Made by a program: the position numbers and the translations under genes
Shown: positions 8,599-16,593 of the stretch, piece after piece
How positions within the stretch are numbered: position 1 is the first letter of the stretch
How the letters are laid out: every line of letters begins with the position of its first letter
The notes under the pieces: model-generated
Databases searched by the model: none
What the model was told of the DNA's origin: nothing
What the model saw: only the letters and a program-made list of their open reading frames with translations
Assembly: GCF_030816715.1 (NCBI RefSeq)
Contig: NZ_JAUSYH010000001.1
Location: 5,394,001-5,458,000 of the forward strand
DNA: 64,000 nt
From: Streptomyces achromogenes
GTDB taxonomy: Bacteria; Actinomycetota; Actinomycetes; Streptomycetales; Streptomycetaceae
Reading direction: 5' to 3'

Positions 8599-9459
8599 TC
8601 ATTCCGAAGGCGGCGTCGTTTCCGGCGCCTCCCCGAACCGGGCGAGCGCCAGCGCGCCCGCGATGGCGACCACGAAGCCCAGCACCGCCAGCCACGCTAG
8701 CCCCTCCCGGGTGCGGTCGCCCAGCCACACCACGCCCACCACCGCCGGCCCGATCGTCTCCCCGATCACCATTCCCGCCGTGGCCGTCGTCACCGACCCC
8801 CGCTGCAGGGCCGTGGTCAGCAACAGGAACGCGGCCCCGCCGCCCAGCAGCAGCGCGTACAGGGCCGGGTCGGTCAGCAGTTCCCCGGGGGACAACGAGT
8901 CGATCAACCGCACCGCCACCTCCACCACCCCGAACCCGCACCCCGCGCCCAGGCCCAGCGCCAGCGCCCGCCCCCGCTCCGGCAGCCGCCCGCCGACCAG
9001 CCCCAGCCCCAGCATCGCGACCGCCGCGCCGAGCATCGCCCACGGCAGGGCGGCCGGCCCGCTCTCCTCGCCCTCCGCGCCGGAGGCCAGCCCCAGCATC
9101 GCCAGCCCCGCGCACACCACCGCCACCGCCGCCCACTCGATCCGGCTCAGCCGCACGTGCAGCAGCCGCGCGGCGACCACCGCCGTCACCGCGAGGCTCG
9201 ACGCGAGGGCCGCCCCCACGGCGTAGATCGGCACCGACCGCAGCGCGACGATCTGGAACACGAACCCCAGCCCGTCCAGCCCCAGCCCCGCCAGGTACCG
9301 CCACTGCCGCACGGCCCGCAGCAGCAGCGCCGCGTCCCCGCCGCGACCGCCCCCGGCGCCCGCCCCGGCGGCAGCCGCCCGCGCCGCCATCGCCTGCAAC
9401 ACCGTCGCCGCACCGAAGCAGACCGCCGCGCCGAGCGCGCACACCATTCCCCAGAGCAC
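8599..9459 (-). CDS. DMT/EamA-type multi-helix transporter
   Basis: 286 residues, about nine to ten hydrophobic helices, e.g. CALGAAVCFGAATVLQAMA at the start and WLAVLGFVVAIAGALALA at the end. It resembles drug/metabolite transporter (EamA) proteins, including the GETIGPAVVGVVWLGD segment before the last helix. No substrate can be read. Start GTG 9459 (VLWGMVCAL) is chosen because it begins directly at helix 1; a longer frame reaches 9591 but overlaps the divergent lipoprotein leader and is compositionally poor. It lies upstream of and in the same direction as the PABA operon, so it could be an exporter for it, but the 187-nt gap argues for a separate transcript. Confidence 0.7.
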   Translation of the reverse strand: MLWGMVCALGAAVCFGAATVLQAMAARAAAAGAGAGGGRGGDAALLLRAVRQWRYLAGLGLDGLGFVFQIVALRSVPIYAVGAALASSLAVTAVVAARLLHVRLSRIEWAAVAVVCAGLAMLGLASGAEGEESGPAALPWAMLGAAVAMLGLGLVGGRLPERGRALALGLGAGCGFGVVEVAVRLIDSLSPGELLTDPALYALLLGGGAAFLLLTTALQRGSVTTATAGMVIGETIGPAVVGVVWLGDRTREGLAWLAVLGFVVAIAGALALARFGEAPETTPPSE

Positions 9460-9578
9460 GAAACGGACTGTAGGCGAGCCGGCCGCCGCCGAGTCGCCTC
9501 CGCGCGCTCTCGTCCCGGTGTCTAGGCTGTCGACCGGAGATCGCCGTACGGGCGATGCGACCAGGGGGAGACACGGAC

Positions 9579-9953
9579 ATGGCGCAAACACGTCGACGAC
9601 TTCGTTCGGGCACGGTCGTGCTCGGAGGCGTGGGGCTGCTCGCCACCGCCCTCACCGCCTGCTCCTCCGACCCCGACAAGCGGTGCGTCGACCGCGACAG
9701 CTACACCCTCGCCAAGGGGTACGAGGTCGTCGCCGACAAGAACTGCAAGTCCTCCAAGAGCACGTCGAACGGCGTCTGGTACTACGGCGGCAAGAAGCAG
9801 GGCTCCTGGGTCGACGGCGGCTCCCTCAGCAAGCCGGGCAAGGGGTCCGGCGGTTCCGGCGGGTCGAGCAGCAGCGGCGGCAGCGGCGTCGACCGCGGCG
9901 GCTTCGGCGGAGACGGCGACGGCGGCAGCCACAAGGGCAGCTCCGGCGGCTGA
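9579..9953 (+). CDS. Small lipoprotein paired with a YgiC-like ATP-grasp protein
   Basis: 124 residues. Signal peptide with lipobox LTAC (Cys about residue 28), a compact middle domain with three further cysteines and VWYYGGKKQGSWVDGGS, then a Gly/Ser-rich tail. ATG preceded by GGGGGAG. The next gene, 66 nt downstream on the same strand, is a glutathionylspermidine-synthase-like ATP-grasp protein. This recalls the Escherichia coli ygiB (lipoprotein-like)/ygiC pair, so the two probably act together at the envelope. That link is inferred from gene order, not from similarity I can demonstrate. Confidence 0.75.
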   Translation: MAQTRRRLRSGTVVLGGVGLLATALTACSSDPDKRCVDRDSYTLAKGYEVVADKNCKSSKSTSNGVWYYGGKKQGSWVDGGSLSKPGKGSGGSGGSSSSGGSGVDRGGFGGDGDGGSHKGSSGG

Positions 9954-10019
9954 CCGACCGGACGACCCGGCGACCCGGCGATCCGACGACCCGAGCGGCT
10001 GAACAGGACACCGTCACCC

Positions 10020-11246
10020 ATGCGACGTCACACCGTCGAACCCCGCCCCGGCTGGCAGCGGACCGTCGAGGAACAGGGCCTCGTCTACCCCCTCACCCGC
10101 CACCCCGACGGCAGCCTGCGCCCCTACTGGGACGAGAGCGCCTACTACGCCTTCACCCTCGACGAGGTCGAGACGCTGGAGGAGACCGTCGAGGAACTGC
10201 ACGCCCTGTGCCTGGCGGCGGCCGAGCACCTGGTGGACGCCGGCCGCCTCGCCGACCTCGGCGTCACCGACCCGCGGATCGCCGCGGCGGTCGCCGAGGC
10301 CTGGCGGCGGCGCGCCGAACTCCCCTCCGTCTACGGCCGGTTCGACCTCCGCTACGACGGGACGGGACCGGCGAAGCTCCTGGAGTACAACGCCGACACC
10401 CCCACCTCCCTCGTCGAGGCCGCCTCCCCCCAGTGGTTCTGGATGGAGGACCGCTTCCCCGCCGCCGACCAGTGGAACTCCCTGCACGAACGCCTCGTCG
10501 CCGCCTGGAAGAAGCAGGCCGCGCTGCTCCCGCCCGGCAACCCCCTCTACTTCGCGCACTCCTCGGCCGACGAGCTCGGCGAGGACCTGATGACGGTCGC
10601 CTACCTCAAGGAGACCGCCGAGCAGGCCGGCCTGGACACCGACTGGATCTCCATGGAGGAGATCGGCTTCGACCCGCTGTCCGGCCGTTTCGTCGACGGA
10701 CAACTCCGCTTCATCCGCAGCTGCTTCAAGCTCTACCCCTGGGAATGGCTCACCACCGACCGCTTCGCCGGCCACGTCCTCGACACCCTCGACAACGGCG
10801 GCGGCACCGGCAGCACCCTGTGGATCGAGCCCGCCTGGAAGATGCTCCTCAGCAACAAGGCGCTGCTCGCCGTCCTGTGGGAACTGAACCCCGGCCACCC
10901 GCACCTGCTGCCCGCCTACCTCGACGGCCCGCGCGACCTCGCGGCGACCACCGGCTACGTCGCCAAGCCGCTGCTGGGCCGTGAAGGGGCCGGCGTCACG
11001 ATCCACGAGAAGGGTGCCGATGAAGGGGCCGGCGTCACGATCCACGAGAAGGGTGCCGATCCCGTCGTCCGCGACGACGAGCCCTGCTGCTACCAGGCGC
11101 TCGCCCCGCTCCCCGCCTTCGACGGCAACCACGTCGTCCTCGGCGCGTGGGTCGTGGACGGCGAGCCGGCCGGCCTCGGCATCCGCGAGTCGGCCGGCCT
11201 GATCACGGACGAGTACGCCCGCTTCGTCCCGCACGTGATCCTCTGA
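10020..11246 (+). CDS. Glutathionylspermidine synthase-like (YgiC family) ATP-grasp ligase
   Basis: 408 residues. Family enzymes form an amide between a peptide carboxylate and an amine through an acyl phosphate. Seen here: FDLRYDGTGPAKLLEYNADTP near residues 110-130, the central AHSSADELGEDLMTVAYLK, the LWIEPAWKMLLSNKALLAVL helix, and the C-terminal ATP-grasp loop KPLLGREGAGVTIHEKGAD. That loop is directly followed by a second copy of its last 13 residues (EGAGVTIHEKGAD), the product of a 39-bp tandem duplication at 10982-11059, so the protein is 13 residues longer than expected. Partner of the upstream lipoprotein. The native substrate in actinomycetes is unknown. Confidence 0.85.
   Translation: MRRHTVEPRPGWQRTVEEQGLVYPLTRHPDGSLRPYWDESAYYAFTLDEVETLEETVEELHALCLAAAEHLVDAGRLADLGVTDPRIAAAVAEAWRRRAELPSVYGRFDLRYDGTGPAKLLEYNADTPTSLVEAASPQWFWMEDRFPAADQWNSLHERLVAAWKKQAALLPPGNPLYFAHSSADELGEDLMTVAYLKETAEQAGLDTDWISMEEIGFDPLSGRFVDGQLRFIRSCFKLYPWEWLTTDRFAGHVLDTLDNGGGTGSTLWIEPAWKMLLSNKALLAVLWELNPGHPHLLPAYLDGPRDLAATTGYVAKPLLGREGAGVTIHEKGADEGAGVTIHEKGADPVVRDDEPCCYQALAPLPAFDGNHVVLGAWVVDGEPAGLGIRESAGLITDEYARFVPHVIL
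10982..11059 (+). repeat. 39-bp perfect tandem duplication inside the ATP-grasp gene
   Basis: Positions 10982-11020 and 11021-11059 are identical, 39 nt each, in frame and with no spacer. They encode two copies of EGAGVTIHEKGAD. No base differs between copies, which suggests a recent event or an assembly artefact. Confidence 0.95.
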
Positions 11247-11262
11247 CCCGTACCCGGTAGGC

Positions 11263-11355
11263 TGCTGAACGGGTCGTGACTGGCGCGCTGGGATGGGACG
11301 GACCATCGGGGAGCGGCCCGTGAGCAGTGACAGTGCCGTGCGCCTGGGCCGAACC
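11263..11355 (+). promoter_or_regulatory. ZTP (pfl) riboswitch upstream of glyA
   Basis: The leader contains the hallmark 5' element GGGTCGTGACTGGCG (11271-11285), a central CATCGGGGAGCG region, and the 3' hairpin/pseudoknot element CCGTGCGCCTGGGC (11336-11349). These match the conserved parts of the pfl motif RNA, which senses ZTP/ZMP and raises expression of one-carbon genes when folate is short. A TAGGCT -10-like hexamer (11257-11262) just upstream fits a start site near the 5' edge. The glyA ATG is 39 nt after the CCTGGGC element, so control is probably at translation or by a nearby switch. Confidence 0.9.
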
Positions 11356-11387
11356 GAACTCGCCGTACGCCACGTCCGGAGGTCCCG

Positions 11388-12842
11388 ATGCCCGAGAATT
11401 CCGCACCCCTGTCCACCGAGTCCGCCGCCTTCCGCGCCGCCCTCGACGTCGTCCGAGCCGTCGAGCCGCGCGTCGCCGACGCCATCGGCCAGGAGCTCGC
11501 CGACCAGCGCGAGATGCTCAAGCTGATCGCCTCGGAGAACTACGCCTCGCCGGCCACCCTCCTCGCGATGGGCAACTGGTTCAGCGACAAGTACGCCGAG
11601 GGCACCGCCGGCCGCCGCTTCTACGCCGGCTGCCGCAACGTGGACACCGTCGAGTCGCTCGCCGCCGAGCACGCCCGCGAGCTCTTCGGGGCCCGCCACG
11701 CCTACGTCCAGCCGCACTCCGGCATCGACGCCAACCTCGTCGCCTTCTGGGCCGTCCTCGCCGACCGCGTCGAGGCCCCCTTCCTGGAGAAGACCGGCGC
11801 ACGCCAGGTCAACGACCTCTCCGAGGCCGACTGGGCCGAGCTGCGCCAGGCCTTCGGCAACCAGCGCATGCTCGGCATGTCCCTGGACGCCGGCGGCCAC
11901 CTCACGCACGGCTTCCGCCCGAACATCTCCGGCAAGATGTTCGACCAGCGCTCCTACGGCACGGACCCCGCGACCGGCCTCATCGACTACGACGCGCTGC
12001 GCACGACGGCCCGCGAGTTCAAGCCGATGATCATCGTCGCGGGCTACTCGGCGTATCCCCGTCTGGTGAACTTCCGGATCATGCGGGAGATCGCCGACGA
12101 GGTCGGCGCGACCCTCATGGTCGACATGGCGCACTTCGCGGGCCTGGTCGCCGGCAAGGTCCTGACCGGCGACTTCGACCCGGTCCCGCACGCCCAGATC
12201 GTCACCACGACCACCCACAAGTCGCTGCGCGGCCCGCGCGGCGGCATGGTCCTGTGCGACGACTCCCTCAAGGACCAGGTCGACCGCGGCTGCCCGATGG
12301 TCCTCGGCGGCCCGCTCCCGCACGTCATGGCCGCCAAGGCCGTCGCCCTCGCCGAGGCCCGGCAGCCCGCCTTCCAGGACTACGCCCAGCGCATCGTCGA
12401 CAACGCGCGCGCCCTCGCCGAGGGCCTGACGCGGCGCGGCGCGACCCTGGTCACCGGCGGCACGGACAACCACCTGAACCTGATCGACGTCGCCTCCTCC
12501 TACGGCCTCACCGGCCGGCAGGCCGAGGCCGCGCTGCTCGACTCGGGCATCGTCACCAACCGCAACGCGATCCCGGCCGACCCGAACGGCGCCTGGTACA
12601 CGTCCGGCATCCGCATCGGCACCCCCGCGCTGACCACCCGCGGCCTCGGCACGGCGGAGATGGACGAGGTGGCGGCCCTGATCGACCGGGTCCTCACGGC
12701 CGCCGAGCCCGGCACCACGAAGTCGGGCGCGCCGTCGAAGGCCTCCCACGTCCTGGACGGGAAGATCGCGGACGAGATCTCCCGCCGGGCGACCGACCTG
12801 GTGGCGGGCTTCCCGCTGTACCCGGAGATCGACCTCGGCTGA
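11388..12842 (+). CDS. glyA: Serine hydroxymethyltransferase
   Basis: 484 residues, somewhat longer than the about 420 of most bacterial GlyA, as in the actinobacterial form. Interconverts serine and glycine with tetrahydrofolate, feeding one-carbon units to purines, thymidylate and methionine. Landmarks: LIASENYASP, GRRFYAGCRNVDTVE, DMAHFAGLVAGK, the PLP-lysine motif TTTTHKSLRGPRGG, and GIRIGTPALTTRG. ATG has CCGGAGG 5-8 nt upstream. It is preceded by a ZTP riboswitch, tying expression to folate state, and followed by a strong terminator. A second glyA usually exists elsewhere in Streptomyces. Confidence 0.97.
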   Translation: MPENSAPLSTESAAFRAALDVVRAVEPRVADAIGQELADQREMLKLIASENYASPATLLAMGNWFSDKYAEGTAGRRFYAGCRNVDTVESLAAEHARELFGARHAYVQPHSGIDANLVAFWAVLADRVEAPFLEKTGARQVNDLSEADWAELRQAFGNQRMLGMSLDAGGHLTHGFRPNISGKMFDQRSYGTDPATGLIDYDALRTTAREFKPMIIVAGYSAYPRLVNFRIMREIADEVGATLMVDMAHFAGLVAGKVLTGDFDPVPHAQIVTTTTHKSLRGPRGGMVLCDDSLKDQVDRGCPMVLGGPLPHVMAAKAVALAEARQPAFQDYAQRIVDNARALAEGLTRRGATLVTGGTDNHLNLIDVASSYGLTGRQAEAALLDSGIVTNRNAIPADPNGAWYTSGIRIGTPALTTRGLGTAEMDEVAALIDRVLTAAEPGTTKSGAPSKASHVLDGKIADEISRRATDLVAGFPLYPEIDLG

Positions 12843-12851
12843 CCCGTCGGC

Positions 12852-12882
12852 GTCCCGGGCGGCCCGCGCGGCCGCCCGGGAC
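12852..12882 (+). terminator. glyA terminator hairpin
   Basis: Perfect 13-bp stem (12852-12864 with 12870-12882) and a 5-nt loop, 10 nt after the glyA stop. No U-tract, as is common in Streptomyces. Confidence 0.8.
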
Positions 12883-12922
12883 CCGTTCCGGGTGGTCTCC
12901 GCGCTCTGAGACAATAGGGGGC

Positions 12923-13936
12923 ATGGCCTCTGACCGACCCCGCGTGCTCTCCGGAATCCAGCCCACCGCAGGCTCGTTCCACCTCGGCAACTACCTCGGC
13001 GCCGTCCGCCAGTGGGTGGCCCTGCAGGAGTCCCACGACGCCTTCTACATGGTCGTCGACCTGCACGCGATCACGGTCCCGCAGGACCCGAAGGAACTCG
13101 GCGCGAACACGCGGCTGGCCGCCGCCCAGCTCCTCGCGGCCGGCCTCGACCCCGAGCGCTGCACGCTGTTCGTCCAGAGCCACGTCCCCGAGCACGCGCA
13201 GCTCGCCTGGGTCATGAACTGCCTCACCGGCTTCGGCGAGGCCAGCCGGATGACGCAGTTCAAGGACAAGTCCGCCCGGCAGGGCGCCGACCGCGCGAGC
13301 GTCGGCCTCTTCACGTACCCGATCCTCCAGGTCGCCGACATCCTGCTCTACCAGGCCCACGAGGTCCCGGTGGGCGAGGACCAGCGCCAGCACATCGAGC
13401 TCACCCGCGACCTCGCCGAGCGCTTCAACGGCCGCTACGGCGAGACGTTCACGATCCCGAAGCCGTACATCCTGCGCGAGACCGCGAAGATCTACGACCT
13501 CCAGGACCCGTCGATCAAGATGAGCAAGTCGGCGTCCACGCCGAAGGGCCTCATCAACCTGCTCGACGAGCCGAAGGCCACCGCGAAGAAGGTCCGCAGC
13601 GCGGTCACCGACACCGACACGGTGATCCGCTACGACACCGAGAACAAGCCGGGCGTCAGCAACCTGCTCACCATCCTCTCGACGCTGACCGGCCGCAGCG
13701 TCCCCGAGCTGGAGATCGCTTACGAGGGCAAGCTCTACGGCGCGCTCAAGACGGACCTCGCCGACGTCGTCGTCGACTTCGTGACGCCGTTCCGGGACCG
13801 CACCCAGCAGTACCTGGACGACCCCGAGACGCTCGACTCGATCCTCGCCAAGGGCGCCGAGAAGGCGCGCGCCGTCGCCGCCGAGACGCTGTCCCGGACG
13901 TACGAGCGGATGGGCTTCCTGCCCGCGAAGCACTGA
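12923..13936 (+). CDS. trpS: Tryptophanyl-tRNA synthetase
   Basis: 337 residues, normal for bacterial TrpRS. Class I signatures: HIGH-type FHLGN in GIQPTAGSFHLGNYLGAV, and KMSKS in PSIKMSKSASTPKG. Central VGEDQRQHIELTRDLAERFN is characteristic of TrpRS. ATG has AGGGGGC upstream, and an ACAATA hexamer (12911-12916) could be its -10 box, giving a very short leader. It charges tRNA-Trp in the cytoplasm. It stands as its own unit, between the glyA terminator and an imperfect hairpin at 13939-13991. Streptomyces often carry a second TrpRS linked to indolmycin resistance; which type this is cannot be judged here. Confidence 0.97.
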   Translation: MASDRPRVLSGIQPTAGSFHLGNYLGAVRQWVALQESHDAFYMVVDLHAITVPQDPKELGANTRLAAAQLLAAGLDPERCTLFVQSHVPEHAQLAWVMNCLTGFGEASRMTQFKDKSARQGADRASVGLFTYPILQVADILLYQAHEVPVGEDQRQHIELTRDLAERFNGRYGETFTIPKPYILRETAKIYDLQDPSIKMSKSASTPKGLINLLDEPKATAKKVRSAVTDTDTVIRYDTENKPGVSNLLTILSTLTGRSVPELEIAYEGKLYGALKTDLADVVVDFVTPFRDRTQQYLDDPETLDSILAKGAEKARAVAAETLSRTYERMGFLPAKH

Positions 13937-13938
13937 AG

Positions 13939-13991
13939 GCGCTCCGGAGCACCCGGGGCGCACCGCACACGTGTTCCCCGGGGCGGAGCGC
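13939..13991 (+). terminator. Imperfect hairpin after trpS
   Basis: GCGCTCCG (13939-13946) pairs with CGGAGCGC (13984-13991), with an inner CCCGGGG/CCCCGGG pairing. Immediately follows the trpS stop. Confidence 0.5.
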
Positions 13992-14112
13992 TGCACATCA
14001 CTCCGTCTGCGCCTGCCCAGAGCACGGCCGGGGTCGTACAGTCGATAGCCGTACGACTGAGTACGAACCCGGCACCACACCCCGCCATCACGACATGACG
14101 ACAGGAGAAGAC

Positions 14113-14691
14113 GTGGGGACCGTAACGATCGGCGTGTCGATCGCGGTCCCGGAGCCTCACGGCAGCCTGCTCCAGGAGCGGCGCACAGGCTTCGGCGACG
14201 CCGCGGCTCACGGCATCCCCACCCACGTCACGCTCCTGCCGCCGACCGAGATCGACGCCGGCGCGCTGCCGGCCGTCGAGGCGCACCTCACCGAGGTCGC
14301 GGCGGCCGGCCGGCCCTTCCCGATGCGGCTGTCCGGCACCGGGACCTTCCGGCCGCTGTCGCCGGTGGTCTACCTGAGGGTCGTCCAGGGCGCGGAGAGC
14401 TGCGCCCGGCTCCAGCAGCGCATCCGGGACGCCTCCGGGCCCCTCGTGCGCGAGCTGCAGTTCCCCTACCACCCGCACGTCACCGTCGCGCACGGCATCG
14501 ACGAGGCGGCGATGGACCGGGCCTTCGAGGAGCTCGCCGACTACGAGGCCGAGTGGCCCTGCACCGGCTTCGCCCTCGCCGAACAGGGTGCCGACGGCGT
14601 CTGGCGCAAGCTCCGCGAGTACCCCTTCGGCGGCACGGTGGTGCCACCGCAGGCCGCCCACGTCGACCGGGGATCCCTGCCGGCGCGCTGA
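14113..14691 (+). CDS. 2H phosphoesterase / 2'-5' RNA ligase-like protein
   Basis: 192 residues. Two HxT motifs, HVTLLP near residue 37 and HVTVAH near residue 124, define the 2H phosphoesterase fold (LigT/ThpR, cyclic phosphodiesterases). Such proteins hydrolyse or ligate 2',3'-cyclic or 2'-5' phosphodiesters; the substrate is not known here. GTG 14113 is chosen because AGGAGAAG lies 4-5 nt upstream; an in-frame ATG at 14095 has no ribosome binding site. It follows trpS by 176 nt and converges on the reductase gene with a 16-nt gap. Confidence 0.85.
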   Translation: MGTVTIGVSIAVPEPHGSLLQERRTGFGDAAAHGIPTHVTLLPPTEIDAGALPAVEAHLTEVAAAGRPFPMRLSGTGTFRPLSPVVYLRVVQGAESCARLQQRIRDASGPLVRELQFPYHPHVTVAHGIDEAAMDRAFEELADYEAEWPCTGFALAEQGADGVWRKLREYPFGGTVVPPQAAHVDRGSLPAR

Positions 14692-14707
14692 GCCCCGGCC
14701 GACGGGT

Positions 14708-15460
14708 TCACAGCGGCAGGCGCCGGAACAGTCCCCGCGGCAGGTGCCGCAGGACGGACGTCACCGCGCGCAGCGACCCGGGCGCCCAGACCGTCTCCGA
14801 GCGGCGCCGCAGCCCTAGTTCGACGGCCACGGCGACCGCCTCCGGCGTGGTCGACAGCGCCGCCGCCCGCCTGGCCGTCCCCTTCGTCCGCACGGCCCCG
14901 GGGCGTACGACCATGACGTGGACGCCGGTGCCGTGCAGGGCGTCGCCGAGGCCCTGGGCGAAGGCGTCGAGGCCTGCCTTGCCGGAGCCGTAGATGAAGT
15001 CCGAGCGGCGGGCCCGCTCGGCGGCGACCGAGGAGAACACGACCAGCGAGCCGTGTCCCTGCGCCTGCAGGGCCAGCGCGGAGATGAGGCCGGCCGACAC
15101 CGCCCCCGTGTAGTTGGTCTGCGCGACCCGCACCGCGGCCGCCGGCTCGCGCTCGTCGTTCGCCTGGTCGCCGGGGACGCCGAAGGCGAGCAGCACCAGA
15201 TCGACGTCGCCCTCGGCGAAGACCTTCCCGAGGGCCGCCTGGTGGGACTCCGGGTCCAGCGCGTCGAACGGCACGGTGTGGACGTCCGGCCCCAGCAGCC
15301 GCAGCTTCGCGGCGGCCGACTCCAGGGCCGGCGACGGCCGCCCGGCCAGCCACACCGTCCGGGTGCGGCGGGCGATCAGCCGGCGCGCGGTGGCCAGGGC
15401 GGTCTCGGACGTGCCGCCGAGGACGAGCAGGGACTGGGGGAGGCCGGAGGCGTCCTTCAT
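14708..15460 (-). CDS. Short-chain dehydrogenase, DprE2-like
   Basis: 250 residues. N-terminal NAD(P) motif LLVLGGTSETALATARRL, where the glycines GGTSE replace the classic TGxxxGxG, then AFGVPGD, catalytic Ser in VVFSSVAAERARRS and YxxxK as YGSGKAG, and the trailing MVVRPGAVRTKG. The GGTSEI-type nucleotide motif and overall length fit decaprenylphosphoryl-2-keto-ribose reductase (DprE2), which makes the arabinose donor in mycolata. Streptomyces lack arabinogalactan, so the true substrate here is probably another polyprenyl-linked or small sugar. ATG has AGGAG 5 nt upstream. Confidence 0.75.
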   Translation of the reverse strand: MKDASGLPQSLLVLGGTSETALATARRLIARRTRTVWLAGRPSPALESAAAKLRLLGPDVHTVPFDALDPESHQAALGKVFAEGDVDLVLLAFGVPGDQANDEREPAAAVRVAQTNYTGAVSAGLISALALQAQGHGSLVVFSSVAAERARRSDFIYGSGKAGLDAFAQGLGDALHGTGVHVMVVRPGAVRTKGTARRAAALSTTPEAVAVAVELGLRRRSETVWAPGSLRAVTSVLRHLPRGLFRRLPL

Positions 15461-15675
15461 GCGGGCTCCTGAGGAACGGTGTCGGCGACGGTCTCGGCGG
15501 ACATGTCGGCGACGGTATCGCCCCTGCTCGGGCGACTGGTCGTGAAACGTGACGATCATCCCCGGAATGGGCGATTAATGGGATGTGGCTCGATATTGCC
15601 GGAGTTCCGGTGGCGTCGGCGTACTCGTACCCCCCTCCTCGGCGTCATCCTCCGGGAGGAGGGCAGAGTGGGCTC

Positions 15676-16593
15676 ATGGACTGGCTCAGAAAGCTGCCCG
15701 GGATCGGGCCGGCGGTCGCGCGCCTCATGGCCACGCACGCGTGGCGGTCGTACGAGCGCCTGGACCGCGTGAAGTGGACGCGGCTCGCCGCCGCGATGAC
15801 GTTCGTCAGCTTCGTCGCCCTCTTCCCGCTGCTCACCGTGGCCGCGGCCGTCGCCGCCGCCACGCTGAGCGAGTCCCGGCAGCAGGAGCTCCAGGACAAG
15901 ATCGCCGACCAGGTGCCCGGCATCTCCGAGCAGATCGACATCCACGGCCTGGTCGAGAACGCCGGCACGGTCGGATCCATCGCCGGCGCCGTCCTGCTGC
16001 TCACCGGCATCGGCTGGGTCGGGCAGATGCGGGACTGCCTGCGCGCGGTGTGGGAGCGGCCCGACAAGGACGAGAACCCGGTCCTCGCCAAGGCGAAGGA
16101 CGCGGGAGTCCTCGTCGGCCTCGGCGGCGCGCTCCTGCTCACCCTCGCCATCTCCACCGTCGCCTCGGCACTGGTCGGCTGGATCACGGACGAACTCGGC
16201 ATCGACCAGGGGGGCTGGGGCAGCGTCCTGCTGCGGTCCGCCGCGTTCGCCGTCGCCGTCCTCGCCGACTTCCTGCTGCTGCTCTACGTCCTCACCCTGC
16301 TGCCGGGCGTCGAACCGGGCCGCCGCCGGCTCGTCGTCGCCGCGTTCATCGGCGCCGTCGGCTTCGAACTGCTGAAGCTGCTGCTCAGCGGTTACATGCA
16401 GGGCGTGGCCGCGAAGAGCATGTACGGCGCGTTCGGCGTGCCCGTCGCCCTGCTGCTGTGGATCAACTTCACCGCGAAGCTGGTCCTGTACTGCGCGGCG
16501 TGGACGGCGACCGGCAGCGCACCCGACGACCCCCGGGACATCGACGTCAGCGACGACGTCGTACCAGGTCCGGCAGCGGCCAGCGGCGGTTGA
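15676..16593 (+). CDS. YihY/BrkB family inner-membrane protein
   Basis: 305 residues with six predicted membrane helices. Features typical of YihY/virulence factor BrkB (formerly 'RNase BN'): RLAAAMTFVSFVALFPLLTV in helix 1, GWVGQMRDCLRAVW after helix 2 and VPVALLLWINFTAKLVLYCA near the end. Function unknown in general; not a nuclease. ATG lies about 15 nt after GGAGGAGG, a long spacing. Its last 47 bp overlap the 3' end of the convergent carboxypeptidase gene, so neither can have an intergenic terminator. Confidence 0.85.
   Translation: MDWLRKLPGIGPAVARLMATHAWRSYERLDRVKWTRLAAAMTFVSFVALFPLLTVAAAVAAATLSESRQQELQDKIADQVPGISEQIDIHGLVENAGTVGSIAGAVLLLTGIGWVGQMRDCLRAVWERPDKDENPVLAKAKDAGVLVGLGGALLLTLAISTVASALVGWITDELGIDQGGWGSVLLRSAAFAVAVLADFLLLLYVLTLLPGVEPGRRRLVVAAFIGAVGFELLKLLLSGYMQGVAAKSMYGAFGVPVALLLWINFTAKLVLYCAAWTATGSAPDDPRDIDVSDDVVPGPAAASGG

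Noticed and set aside
9460..9591. N-terminal extension of the EamA-type transporter to 9591
   Set aside because: It runs over the leader and start of the divergent lipoprotein gene and has no membrane or family sequence.
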